Positions 46,368-53,966 of a DNA stretch of 64,000 nucleotides are shown one piece after another. Where the stretch lies: contig NZ_VCJR02000004.1 in the NCBI RefSeq assembly GCF_009712425.2, positions 101,144-165,143 on the forward strand. The letters run 5' to 3'. The notes below the pieces were generated by a model that worked only from the letters and a program-made list of their open reading frames with translations, ran no database searches and was not told the DNA's origin. The position numbers were made by a program, and so were the translations under genes. The stretch's first letter is position 1; every line of letters starts with the position of its first letter. Source of the stretch: Aquisalinus luteolus. Its GTDB lineage: Bacteria; Pseudomonadota; Alphaproteobacteria; Caulobacterales; Parvularculaceae.

Positions 46368-47018
46368 TCAGGAGCAGCCTTCGATATAATCGACAGGCGG
46401 CGTCAGTCCGATGCGGTAGCGGCCGATCGTGCCTTCGCCGAATTCCTGTTCGAAGATCACTTTGGCGCCATCACCGAAATCGACATGGATATCGTCTTCA
46501 TCCGTATAGGGATTTTGCATCAGTTCGGCATCCGGGTAAAGCGCGACGACTTCATCGACGGTCATGCCGACCATGGCACCGGCCTCGGTGGCGACGCCCG
46601 GCGCACGGACATCGAGACGCATGACATTGCCACCCTCGACCATGAAGCCGATCTCGTAGCTTTCCGGCGCGACATTGAGATAGAAGCATTCCGGATTGCC
46701 GTAAGGGTCTTCGTCCGGCCCGCCGACGAGGCCGCCTGGATAGGCGGCGCGGGCTTCGTCAGCACTCATACCGAATCTCACTCCGCAATAGCCCTCTGCC
46801 GTCGCTGGACCACAGTCTGCGCCCGCCAGGTCTTCGCCCTCAGCGCGGACAGGCAGGCTCGCCATATCGTCTTCCAGTTCTTCGATGGCTTCGTCCGTTT
46901 CCTCAGCCGTCATTTCCTCAGGGGCAGTACCCTCCGGTGTGGCAGGCGTCGCCGCATCCTCGCCGCAGGCGGCGAGCAAGGCGGACAGGGACAGGCTGGC
47001 AAGAAGGAGTTTGTTCAT
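46368..47018 (-). CDS. Lipoprotein of unknown function
   Basis: 216 residues. The signal ends LSALLAACGED, a good lipobox. A long acidic linker (EEMTAEETDEAIEELEDDM) follows, then a compact domain with three cysteines in the first part (GADCGPATAEGYCGVRFGM, NPECFYL). Residues from CGVRFGMSADEARAAYP onward resemble small secreted domains that open with a W/F-G-M-s-x-e-e motif. The start at 47018 is set by the signal peptide. It follows the gamma-glutamyltransferase gene on the same strand after 63 bases. Confidence 0.7.
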   Translation of the reverse strand: MNKLLLASLSLSALLAACGEDAATPATPEGTAPEEMTAEETDEAIEELEDDMASLPVRAEGEDLAGADCGPATAEGYCGVRFGMSADEARAAYPGGLVGGPDEDPYGNPECFYLNVAPESYEIGFMVEGGNVMRLDVRAPGVATEAGAMVGMTVDEVVALYPDAELMQNPYTDEDDIHVDFGDGAKVIFEQEFGEGTIGRYRIGLTPPVDYIEGCS

Positions 47019-47081
47019 GGGATGGGTCGCTTTCCTTTGTCGGTAGTCATTATCCGCCGAAATGTTGCGCATCGAAAGAGG

Positions 47082-48878
47082 CTATTGCGTGGCATCGCCT
47101 GCCATGACATCTCCGATGACAAAATTACCTTCGCGGCGCTTGTCGGCTCCACCGACCAGTTCGCCATCAGCCGTCACCATCACGCCATAGACGCCGCTGG
47201 TCAGCGCTGTCTCGCGCGGCTCAAGGCCGAAGGCGGCGAGGGCGGCGAGGCGCTCTGCATCGAGGCGGTCTTCCTCGACCATCACGCCGCCGCGCGGGAT
47301 GACGATATTGGGCAGGTCGATCGCCTCCTGCATGCTCATGTCCCAGTCGAGCATCCCGACAACGGTTTTGGCGACATAGCCGATGATGGCGGGCCCGCCC
47401 GGCGAGCCGAGAGCGGCGTAGAATGAGCCGTCCTCGTTGAAGATGATGACGGGCGACATGGACGAGCGTGGCCGCTTTCCTGCCAGCGGTGCATTGGCGA
47501 CCGGCTGGCCGTTCTGTTCCGGCATGAAGGAAAAATCCGTCAGCTGATTGTTGAGGATGATCCCCGCCGCCATGATATGCGAGCCGAAGGGTGCCTCGAC
47601 AGAGGTGGTCATGGAGACGACGCGGCCTTGCCCGTCGCGGATCGAGAAATGGCTGGTCGAGGGCGGCTCCGGCGAGGCATCGAGGCCGAGATGGGCTTCA
47701 TCCTCGAACGGGTCACCCGGCGCAACCTCGACAGCTGAGCGGTCGACCTGGATGAGGCTCGCCCTGTCGGCGACATAGCCGGGCGAAAGAAGGGCGTCCA
47801 CGATATCGCCCGCGCCATGGTCGCCAATGCTCATGAAGGCGGGGTCGGCGAGGTAGAGATTGCGGTCAGCATAGGCGAGGCGGCTTGCCTCCATGAGGAG
47901 GTGCCAGCCTTCCGGTGATTCGGCTGCATACTGATCGAACTGTGTCTGTTCCAGCAGTGACAGAATCTGCAGCACGGTGACGCCGCCGGAAGAGGGCGGG
48001 CCCATGGAGCAGATCGTCTTGGTGCGATAGGGCGCGCAGACCGGCTGGCGCTCGACGGGGGAATAGTTGAAGAAATCCTCGACGGTCAGCGTGCCCGGCC
48101 CGGCGATGGAATCGACGGTGGTCGCAATTTCCTGTGCAATTTCTCCGCCGTAGAACGCGCCCGGGCCCTGTTCAGACAGGGTGCGGAGCATTTGCGCATA
48201 GGCAGGATTTTTCAGCACATGGCCGACGGGCAGGGGCTCTCCGGCCTCATCGAAGAAATAATCCTGTGAGCCGGTCATCTGTCCGAGACGGCCTGCCTCG
48301 CTCATGCGCACGATCAGGCCGTTGAGGCGCGGAGAAATTTCAAAGCCGTTCTCGGCGAGCTCCCGCGCCGGGGCGAGAAGCTCGGCGAGAGGCATTGTCC
48401 CGTGCTGTTCGTGGGCCAGCGTCAGCATGGCGACAACGCCCGGCACACCGACTGAGCGCCCGCCGGTGATCGCGTCGTAGAAATTCATCGGGCTGCCATC
48501 GGCATTCAGGAACATGTCAGGCGTGGCGCTGAGCGGTGCGGTCTCGCGCCCGTCATAGGCGATGGTGCGCCCGCTCGCCGGATCGTAATGCAGCATGAAG
48601 GCGCCGCCGCCGAGGCCGGAGGATTGCGGCTCGACCAGCGAAAGCACCGCCTGCACCGCAATCGCCGCATCGACCGCCGTGCCGCCGCGGGCAAGAACAT
48701 CTGCCCCGGCCTTCGTTGCGTGCGGATTGGCCGTGGCGATGGCGAATTTTCCCTCTAGCTCTTCATAGATCTCGGTGGACGCCTCGGTACCAGTATCATC
48801 CCGGGCCTGTTGCTGGCCGCACGCAGCGAGGAAGACGAGACCGAGAAGCAGGGCGAGAGACAGGCGGGGCTTGAACAT
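47082..48878 (-). CDS. ggt: Gamma-glutamyltransferase, lipoprotein form
   Basis: 598 residues. Lipobox LVFLAACGQQ, so it is tethered rather than free in the periplasm. The Ntn-hydrolase nucleophile is Thr408 in PSTSHFSI, where autocleavage would make large and small subunits. SGLGGGAFMLHYD and GSPGGPAIIGYV are family motifs. It cleaves the gamma-glutamyl bond of glutathione and peptides. It is divergent from the P1 peptidase with 53 bases between, which implies back-to-back promoters. Confidence 0.92.
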   Translation of the reverse strand: MFKPRLSLALLLGLVFLAACGQQQARDDTGTEASTEIYEELEGKFAIATANPHATKAGADVLARGGTAVDAAIAVQAVLSLVEPQSSGLGGGAFMLHYDPASGRTIAYDGRETAPLSATPDMFLNADGSPMNFYDAITGGRSVGVPGVVAMLTLAHEQHGTMPLAELLAPARELAENGFEISPRLNGLIVRMSEAGRLGQMTGSQDYFFDEAGEPLPVGHVLKNPAYAQMLRTLSEQGPGAFYGGEIAQEIATTVDSIAGPGTLTVEDFFNYSPVERQPVCAPYRTKTICSMGPPSSGGVTVLQILSLLEQTQFDQYAAESPEGWHLLMEASRLAYADRNLYLADPAFMSIGDHGAGDIVDALLSPGYVADRASLIQVDRSAVEVAPGDPFEDEAHLGLDASPEPPSTSHFSIRDGQGRVVSMTTSVEAPFGSHIMAAGIILNNQLTDFSFMPEQNGQPVANAPLAGKRPRSSMSPVIIFNEDGSFYAALGSPGGPAIIGYVAKTVVGMLDWDMSMQEAIDLPNIVIPRGGVMVEEDRLDAERLAALAAFGLEPRETALTSGVYGVMVTADGELVGGADKRREGNFVIGDVMAGDATQ

Positions 48879-48931
48879 GAGCGGGCTTTCGCTTGATAAC
48901 GATACAAAGACAGCAGGGTGGAACGTGTTAC

Positions 48932-49987
48932 ATGGCAAATCAAGGTAATGGTGTGGGGATGGCAGGGCCGCGTAACTCGATCACCGATATAGACGGCCTG
49001 CGCGTTGGGCACAGCCATGACCCTGATGCCAGGACCGGCGTCACCGTGATCCTGCCCGACAGGATGGTAACGGCCTCCGTCGATGTGCGCGGCGGCGGGC
49101 CGGGCACGCGCGAGACAGACGCGCTGCAGCCAGAGCGGCTTGTTGGCGGACTGAACGCGCTCGTCCTCTCCGGTGGCTCGGTCTATGGCCTAGGCGCGGC
49201 TGACGCGGTTGCCGGCATGCTGGGGGCGGAGGGCAGGGGCTATGCGCTGATCCCGTCACCGGGCGTGCCGGTCTCGCCCATCGTGCCCTCGGCAATCCTC
49301 TATGACCTTGCCAATGGCGGCAACAAGGGCTGGGGCGATACGCCGCCCTATGCCCGGCTGGGACGCGAGGCGCTTGCCCATGCCAAGGGCGAGGGCGGCA
49401 CGGATGTCGGCCTCGGGCGCACCGGCGCGGGGTATGGCGCGCAAGCCGGGGCGTGGCCCGGGGGGCTTGGCACCGCGTCCTTCGTCACGCCGGAAGGCAT
49501 CACCGTTGGCGCGATTGTGGCCGTGAACGCCTTCGGTTCGCCGTATATCCCCGGCACGAAATGCTTCTGGGCGTGGCCGTTCGAGATGGATGGCGAGTTC
49601 GGGGGCGTGCGCCCTGATGGCGGCGAGACAGCGCATGGCTTTCCTGACGATACCAAGCTCGGCCCTGTAAGGGCGGCGGGCGGTGCCCAGAACAGTGCGG
49701 GCGTGGCTAAACCCGGGGCAAACACGACGATCTGCGCGGTCGCGACCGATGCGGCGCTGTCGACGGCGGACTGCAAGCGCCTCGCCATCATGGCGCAGGA
49801 CGGCCTGTCCCGGGCGATCCGGCCAGCCCATGCACCGGTCGATGGCGACACGGTCTTCGCCCTGTCGACAGGGGCAAGGGACCTGCCCGAGCCGAGGGCG
49901 CTGTCGCTCTCGGTTCTTGGCAATCATGCCGCCGATTGCCTTGCCCGTGCCATAGCCCGCGGCGTACATGCGGCGAACGGGGCCTGA
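48932..49987 (+). CDS. P1 family (S58, DmpA-like) aminopeptidase
   Basis: 351 residues. Family S58 proteins self-cleave before a nucleophilic residue in the NTTI-type motif; here PGANTTICAVATDAALS at about 265-281. TDIDGLRVGHSHDPDARTGVTVI and LNALVLSGGSVYGLGAADAV are characteristic. Substrates are small or D-/beta-aminoacyl peptides. No signal peptide. The start at 48932 is preferred over an upstream frame that reaches into the ggt promoter. A GNAT gene follows two bases after the stop. Confidence 0.88.
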   Translation: MANQGNGVGMAGPRNSITDIDGLRVGHSHDPDARTGVTVILPDRMVTASVDVRGGGPGTRETDALQPERLVGGLNALVLSGGSVYGLGAADAVAGMLGAEGRGYALIPSPGVPVSPIVPSAILYDLANGGNKGWGDTPPYARLGREALAHAKGEGGTDVGLGRTGAGYGAQAGAWPGGLGTASFVTPEGITVGAIVAVNAFGSPYIPGTKCFWAWPFEMDGEFGGVRPDGGETAHGFPDDTKLGPVRAAGGAQNSAGVAKPGANTTICAVATDAALSTADCKRLAIMAQDGLSRAIRPAHAPVDGDTVFALSTGARDLPEPRALSLSVLGNHAADCLARAIARGVHAANGA

Positions 49988-49989
49988 GC

Positions 49990-50466
49990 ATGAAACCGCA
50001 AGCGATAGAGCCCCGGCATATCGCGGGCCTGACGGCCATCAACAATGTCGACCATGAAAAGCTGTCATGGCTGGAAGACGGCGAGCTGGAAGAAATGATT
50101 GCCGGTACCGCCTATGCCCGCCAACTGGGCGATGGCGCCGCGCTGATGCTCGCCTATCGCGAGGGGGCCGATTATGCCAGCCCGCATTATCGCTGGTTCC
50201 TGGAAAGGCATGAGCGTTTCCTGTATGTCGACCGCATCGTCGTATCGCAAGCAGTGCGCGGGCAGGGCTATGGCCGGGCATTTTATGAGGACCTGGCACG
50301 GTTGGCGCGGGACGCGGGCGTGCCGGTGATAGGCTGCGAGATCAACACCCTGCCTGCAAACCCGGCCTCCATCGCCTTTCACCAGGCGCTGGGCTTTGTT
50401 CATTGCGGTCAGTCGGTGGTGGAGCCGGGCATGAAGGAAGTCGCTTATTACCGGCTTGAGCTGTAA
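49990..50466 (+). CDS. GNAT family N-acetyltransferase
   Basis: 158 residues. Acetyl-CoA motif A RIVVSQAVRGQGYGRAFYEDL (V-x-x-x-x-R-G-x-G-x-A) near 80-100 and motif B NPASIAFHQALGF. The substrate is unknown. The ATG at 49990 lies just after the peptidase stop, so the two are probably co-transcribed. It is the last core gene before the tRNA and the mobile element. A 14-base palindrome (50506-50519) follows. Confidence 0.85.
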   Translation: MKPQAIEPRHIAGLTAINNVDHEKLSWLEDGELEEMIAGTAYARQLGDGAALMLAYREGADYASPHYRWFLERHERFLYVDRIVVSQAVRGQGYGRAFYEDLARLARDAGVPVIGCEINTLPANPASIAFHQALGFVHCGQSVVEPGMKEVAYYRLEL

Positions 50467-50505
50467 GGCGCAGCGGCCCTTGGCGCAGTGACCCTGGCGC
50501 AGTGT

Positions 50506-50519
50506 CCGGAAATTTCCGG
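50506..50519. repeat. Perfect 14-base palindrome after the GNAT gene
   Basis: CCGGAAATTTCCGG. It could act as a weak hairpin at the transcript end or as a protein site near the tRNA promoter. TTGCAA, 17 bases, then TTTAAC about 40 bases before the tRNA looks like its promoter. Confidence 0.4.
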
Positions 50520-50553
50520 GAAAACAGGCTTGCAATTGCCGCGCGATTGGGCT

Positions 50554-52212
50554 TTAACCCCGCTCTCGGTCGCAGTCCTCAGGGCAGTCGACCGGCCCGC
50601 ACCGGTAGCTCAGCTGGATAGAGCACCAGACTACGAATCTGGGGGTCGGGGGTTCGAATCCTCCCCGGTGCGCCATTTTGCTTCTATCCATGCAAATCTC
50701 CTCTAACACTCTGAATGGCAACGATGTTTTGGGGTTGGAAAACCCTAATTCGCGGTGGTAGGCCAACCGCTCAGAAAACGTCAGCTTGAGGACCATTCTC
50801 CTGTCCTTCAGATTGCCTGAAGACCAGAGATTCCAAGGGTTTGACAGGAAATCGAGCGCGAGTTGGAACAACTCCTCATAGGGGCGTGTCGGTTGGCCGG
50901 TTCGGGCAGCTTTTTCACTCAATTCAGTCTTGCGTGATTCCATCGCCGCGATGCGTTTCTCATAGGCCGCAGTCACGGAAGCGCTTGTCGCTTCGACAAT
51001 CCTGTTCACCAGGGTGTCAATTTGGCCATCCAATTTCGTGATCTCGGCCTTGATGGAGTCGGCGAGCTGCGCAGAGCGGTGAAGCTGGTAGTCCCACATC
51101 GACTTGAAGACGGTCCGGATCACCCGGCCATGATGTTCGGTTGGCTGCAGGGCGTGGAGCACATCGACGAAGTCGCCTTCGAGCTTGTCGCGCCGGATCG
51201 ATTTGCGGTGGCTGACGCAATCCTTGTTGTAGCAGAGATAATAGGCATGGCGGTCGCCGGTCTTGCTTTTCGACCAGTTGGCCGTCAGCGGTCTCTCGCA
51301 ATCGCCACACAGGATAAAGCCACGCAGCGGAAAGTCTTCGTTGAGGTCACGACGCGTCGGAACCTTAGCCTTTTCCTGCAGACGATACTGGATCGCAGTG
51401 AAGGTCTCATAGTCGATCAGCGGCTCGTGGTGGCCCTTGCGCAGCGAGATATTCCATTTAGTCGATTGCACATATCCGGCATAGACTGAGCGGGTCAGGA
51501 TTTCAGTTACGCGCTGGTTTCGGACTTCCCCATATTTGTCGCGAGGGAATGCGGCATAGCTCTCGAAGAAGCGCTTGACCTCGGCCTGCGTCTGGAAACG
51601 ACCCGAGCCAAAGCCTTTCAGCCCTTCTTTGACAATGGAGGCAAGCGGCTCGTCCCGTACCAGCAGTTTGCCCTGACCGGCGGTCTTCTCGTAGCGATAG
51701 CCGATAGGCGCGGAGAATACCCAGTATCCGTTCTCCAGCCGCGCCCGCATTTTCTGGATCGTCTGGCGCTGGTTCTGCTTGCGCTCAAGCTGGCCTTGCG
51801 CGGCAAAGACCGTCTCTACGAACTCGCCTTCCGGTGTATCCTCGAATTTGAAATTCAGGCATTCGACCGAAGCGTTGTATTCGGCCAAACGATGACGCAG
51901 CATGAAATGGAAGATCGTGTCGCGGGCGAAGCGTTTAAGATCATCGAAGATCACGACATAGTCATGCTGCGGATGAGTTTCGAGATAGTTCAGCAGTGCG
52001 ACCATACCGGGACGCTTCATGAAATCCCCGCCGCCGGAGCGATCATCGGGGAACACAGCCTCGACTTCATAGCCCTGCTGCTCTGCATAAAGACGGCAGC
52101 GATGTTCCTGACTGTCGAGACCGTGGCCTTGCGTGCGTTGCTTCACATGGCTAACCCGGCAGTAAATCAGCGCCTTTTGTTCGGCGGCATTTTTCGGTGC
52201 TGGCTGCATCAT
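50554..52212 (-). CDS. Large serine recombinase (integrase) of the element
   Basis: 552 residues. Resolvase catalytic domain with Ser21 (IYCRVSHVKQ), a Recombinase domain (about 180-290) and a zinc ribbon (CGDCERPL ... CYNKDC), then a coiled coil and tail. It catalyses strand exchange through a covalent seryl link. The last roughly 40 codons are read antisense through the tRNA-Arg gene and its flank (HRGGFEPPTPRF segment), so this C-terminus is supplied by the host site. The start overlaps the stop of the preceding 88-codon gene. Confidence 0.9.
   Translation of the reverse strand: MMQPAPKNAAEQKALIYCRVSHVKQRTQGHGLDSQEHRCRLYAEQQGYEVEAVFPDDRSGGGDFMKRPGMVALLNYLETHPQHDYVVIFDDLKRFARDTIFHFMLRHRLAEYNASVECLNFKFEDTPEGEFVETVFAAQGQLERKQNQRQTIQKMRARLENGYWVFSAPIGYRYEKTAGQGKLLVRDEPLASIVKEGLKGFGSGRFQTQAEVKRFFESYAAFPRDKYGEVRNQRVTEILTRSVYAGYVQSTKWNISLRKGHHEPLIDYETFTAIQYRLQEKAKVPTRRDLNEDFPLRGFILCGDCERPLTANWSKSKTGDRHAYYLCYNKDCVSHRKSIRRDKLEGDFVDVLHALQPTEHHGRVIRTVFKSMWDYQLHRSAQLADSIKAEITKLDGQIDTLVNRIVEATSASVTAAYEKRIAAMESRKTELSEKAARTGQPTRPYEELFQLALDFLSNPWNLWSSGNLKDRRMVLKLTFSERLAYHRELGFSNPKTSLPFRVLEEICMDRSKMAHRGGFEPPTPRFVVWCSIQLSYRCGPVDCPEDCDRERG
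50599..50675 (+). tRNA. tRNA-Arg (anticodon ACG), CCA encoded
   Basis: 77 bases. Acceptor arms GCACCGG and CCGGTGC close perfectly, followed by G and an encoded CCA. D-arm TAGCTCAGCTGGATAGAGCA, anticodon stem CCAGA/TCTGG with loop CTACGAA (anticodon ACG), T-arm with GGTTCGAATCC. Reads CGU and, after deamination, CGC/CGA. Its 3' half is the insertion site of the mobile element. Confidence 0.97.
50650..50675. other. Candidate left attachment site (tRNA-Arg 3' end)
   Basis: The tRNA T-arm and acceptor 3' strand are intact up to CCA, after which element sequence begins. The exact crossover cannot be set without the other junction. A direct repeat of part of this segment should occur at the right end. 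Confidence 0.5.
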
Positions 52213-52475
52213 TCCTTGCCTCTCTCGGCAGAAATCGCTGCCGTCTCAAATCTGTTTCTCGTATCCCCTGATTTTACAGCATTTCCGGGCGTTCCGGTAA
52301 TCGTCACGGCGTTATGCGGCAGATAGCTGTGGATAGAATTGATATCGAATCCAAGATCGATAAAGCCCTGCAGCACCGTCATCAGGCTTGTAAAATATTC
52401 AAGCGCATCTTCCTCGGTGATCGTCTCATCATCCTCGAACAAATACACAAAGTCGGCGGGTTCAGGGGGCTGCAT
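52209..52475 (-). CDS. Small acidic protein coupled to the recombinase
   Basis: 88 residues, acidic first half (VYLFEDDETITEEDALEYF). Its TGA overlaps the recombinase ATG (ATGATG). A GAGAGAG stretch precedes its start. It may be a directionality factor or regulator of the recombinase, but this rests on position only. No family is recognised. Confidence 0.6.
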   Translation of the reverse strand: MQPPEPADFVYLFEDDETITEEDALEYFTSLMTVLQGFIDLGFDINSIHSYLPHNAVTITGTPGNAVKSGDTRNRFETAAISAERGKE

Positions 52476-52491
52476 GGCTTAATCTCTCTCT

Positions 52492-52851
52492 TTACTCGTA
52501 ACCGGGAAAACTCTCGGACAGGCCCTCATGGCCCCGCCGCCTTGCATAGCCGGAGGTGTTGCCACCACGGCGACGCGGTTCTTCGCGTTGCTGTTCGACC
52601 TGCGGTTCTGGCTCCCGGCGCAAGGCGATGGACTGCGCATAGGCAGTCCTTGCCAGTTCAGCGACGCGCAGCAGTTCTGACCCTGTGAAGCCGTATGTGT
52701 CGCGCAGCTTGCCGTCTCGATCCTCGTAGGTCTTGGCGAGGGTGGTCGTAAAATACGGGCCGTTCTCGCCCTGGTTATGCCAGATGGTGGCTTTCAGGCT
52801 GCCATCCCGTATTGTCTCGACGGGCTGGTTGGCGGTGTTTTGTTCGTTCAT
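52492..52851 (-). CDS. Conserved mobile-element protein of unknown function
   Basis: 119 residues. The central block (ETIRDGSLKATIWHNQGENG, PYFTTTLAKTYEDRDGKLRD) is recalled from proteins on plasmids and integrative elements of alphaproteobacteria and other Proteobacteria. The C-terminal part is Arg/Gln-rich and probably disordered. AAGGAG lies seven bases before the ATG at 52851. It ends 17 bases before the 88-residue gene, as part of one minus-strand unit. Confidence 0.75.
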   Translation of the reverse strand: MNEQNTANQPVETIRDGSLKATIWHNQGENGPYFTTTLAKTYEDRDGKLRDTYGFTGSELLRVAELARTAYAQSIALRREPEPQVEQQREEPRRRGGNTSGYARRRGHEGLSESFPGYE

Positions 52852-53027
52852 GACTCTTCTCCTTTGTTTCTGGTCAAACGAAAAAGGCGGCCCGCGAAAG
52901 AACCGATAATCAGTTCCGCGCGAAGCCGCCTGCAATTACACTCTTTGTACAGAATAATAATCCAAAAATCAAGGAATTTATTCCTATATGTGTCATGCGG
53001 TAGGCGTCTTAGCGCTGTAATCTCCTT

Positions 53028-53408
53028 TCACCGTGACTGCTGCGGCGCATGAGCGCGGGTCTGTTCTCGACCGCGCTGCAACAGCGCCTGTTGATGCCCG
53101 ATGTCGCGGTGGCGCATCGCCCAGTCCATTTGCTCCTTCGCCCAAGCCCCGTTGAAACAACTGCGATCCTGTTCGCGGCGTGTCTCCGGTGGCGGCTTCA
53201 GCGAGGGTACGGGTTTGTCGTCCCGGACCATAGACGATCCGCTACCTTCCTGTTCGCCCCGCCGCTGGGCCTCGGTCTTTTTGAGGTCGTCGAGCTGTGC
53301 CGCAAAGGACGGATCGCGGTTGCGCTGGAACGCCGTTCCCACGTCGGGAGCCTTGACGAAATAGGATGGCATCGGGCCGGGGCCCTGCCATTTAGCGCTG
53401 CGGTCCAT
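53028..53408 (-). CDS. Charged element-borne protein of unknown function
   Basis: 126 residues, strongly hydrophilic, Arg/Gln/Pro-rich with few hydrophobic positions. WAKEQMDWAMRHRDIG near residue 88 is the only ordered-looking part. AGGA about nine bases before the ATG supports it. It overlaps the upstream gene by 17 bases. Not recognised. Co-oriented with the coupling-protein genes. Confidence 0.55.
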   Translation of the reverse strand: MDRSAKWQGPGPMPSYFVKAPDVGTAFQRNRDPSFAAQLDDLKKTEAQRRGEQEGSGSSMVRDDKPVPSLKPPPETRREQDRSCFNGAWAKEQMDWAMRHRDIGHQQALLQRGREQTRAHAPQQSR

Positions 53409-53706
53409 GGTTACGTTCCTGCGCCTGTTGCGGGGCCGTCTGCTGCGACTTATCCCGCTGGTCCATTATCTGCTCGGCCCGTTCGCGTAGCGTGATCTTT
53501 CCGTCTACCGGGACGGAATCGAGATCGATGGTCAGGCCCTTCTCGTCCTTGTGTTTGTACGCGATGCCGACCCGGTTCCAGTAACTCTTACCGTTATTAC
53601 CATCGCGTACATGGAAAGCGTCATAATCCGGCTGCTTGCCCGGATAGCCGCGATGCGGTTCGCCTTCTTCCGGCGTCTGGTCGGTTTGTTGGTTTTGTTC
53701 AGCCAT
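53392..53706 (-). CDS. Conserved mobile-element protein, hydrophilic
   Basis: 104 residues. The core DAFHVRDGNNGKSYWNRVGI followed by a KHKDEKGLTIDLDSVPVDG block is recalled from many conjugative elements and plasmids, function unknown. N- and C-terminal parts are Gln/Glu-rich. AAGGAG lies seven bases before the ATG. The 3' end overlaps the following gene. Confidence 0.7.
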   Translation of the reverse strand: MAEQNQQTDQTPEEGEPHRGYPGKQPDYDAFHVRDGNNGKSYWNRVGIAYKHKDEKGLTIDLDSVPVDGKITLRERAEQIMDQRDKSQQTAPQQAQERNHGPQR

Positions 53707-53732
53707 GACATATCTCCTTTGCTGGTTGGCTG

Positions 53733-53966
53733 TCAGTAAACGGAAAAGATGCGGATCATCGGGCAGGATGCCTTAATGGGCGATGCCGTAACCGTGCCCA
53801 GCCTTCCGGCATAGGCGCATGTGCCATATCCGTCGCCGATAAGGATGTGCGGGGAGGCGGGTGCAAGCAGGATCAGCACGAGGGCGGGCCAGAACCAGTT
53901 ATCGCAAGTCCAGGCGAGCGCCTTCAGGCCGAGCACCAGTTTCGAGGTCTTGCGGTTATAGGCCAT
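53733..53966 (-). CDS. Small membrane protein next to the coupling ATPase
   Basis: 77 residues with one long or two short membrane helices (about 9-42) and two cysteines in the C-terminal part (GTCAY, KASCPM). TGGAGA is eight bases upstream. Its start overlaps the 3' end of the coupling-protein gene by 11 bases, so translation is probably coupled. Confidence 0.6.
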   Translation of the reverse strand: MAYNRKTSKLVLGLKALAWTCDNWFWPALVLILLAPASPHILIGDGYGTCAYAGRLGTVTASPIKASCPMIRIFSVY

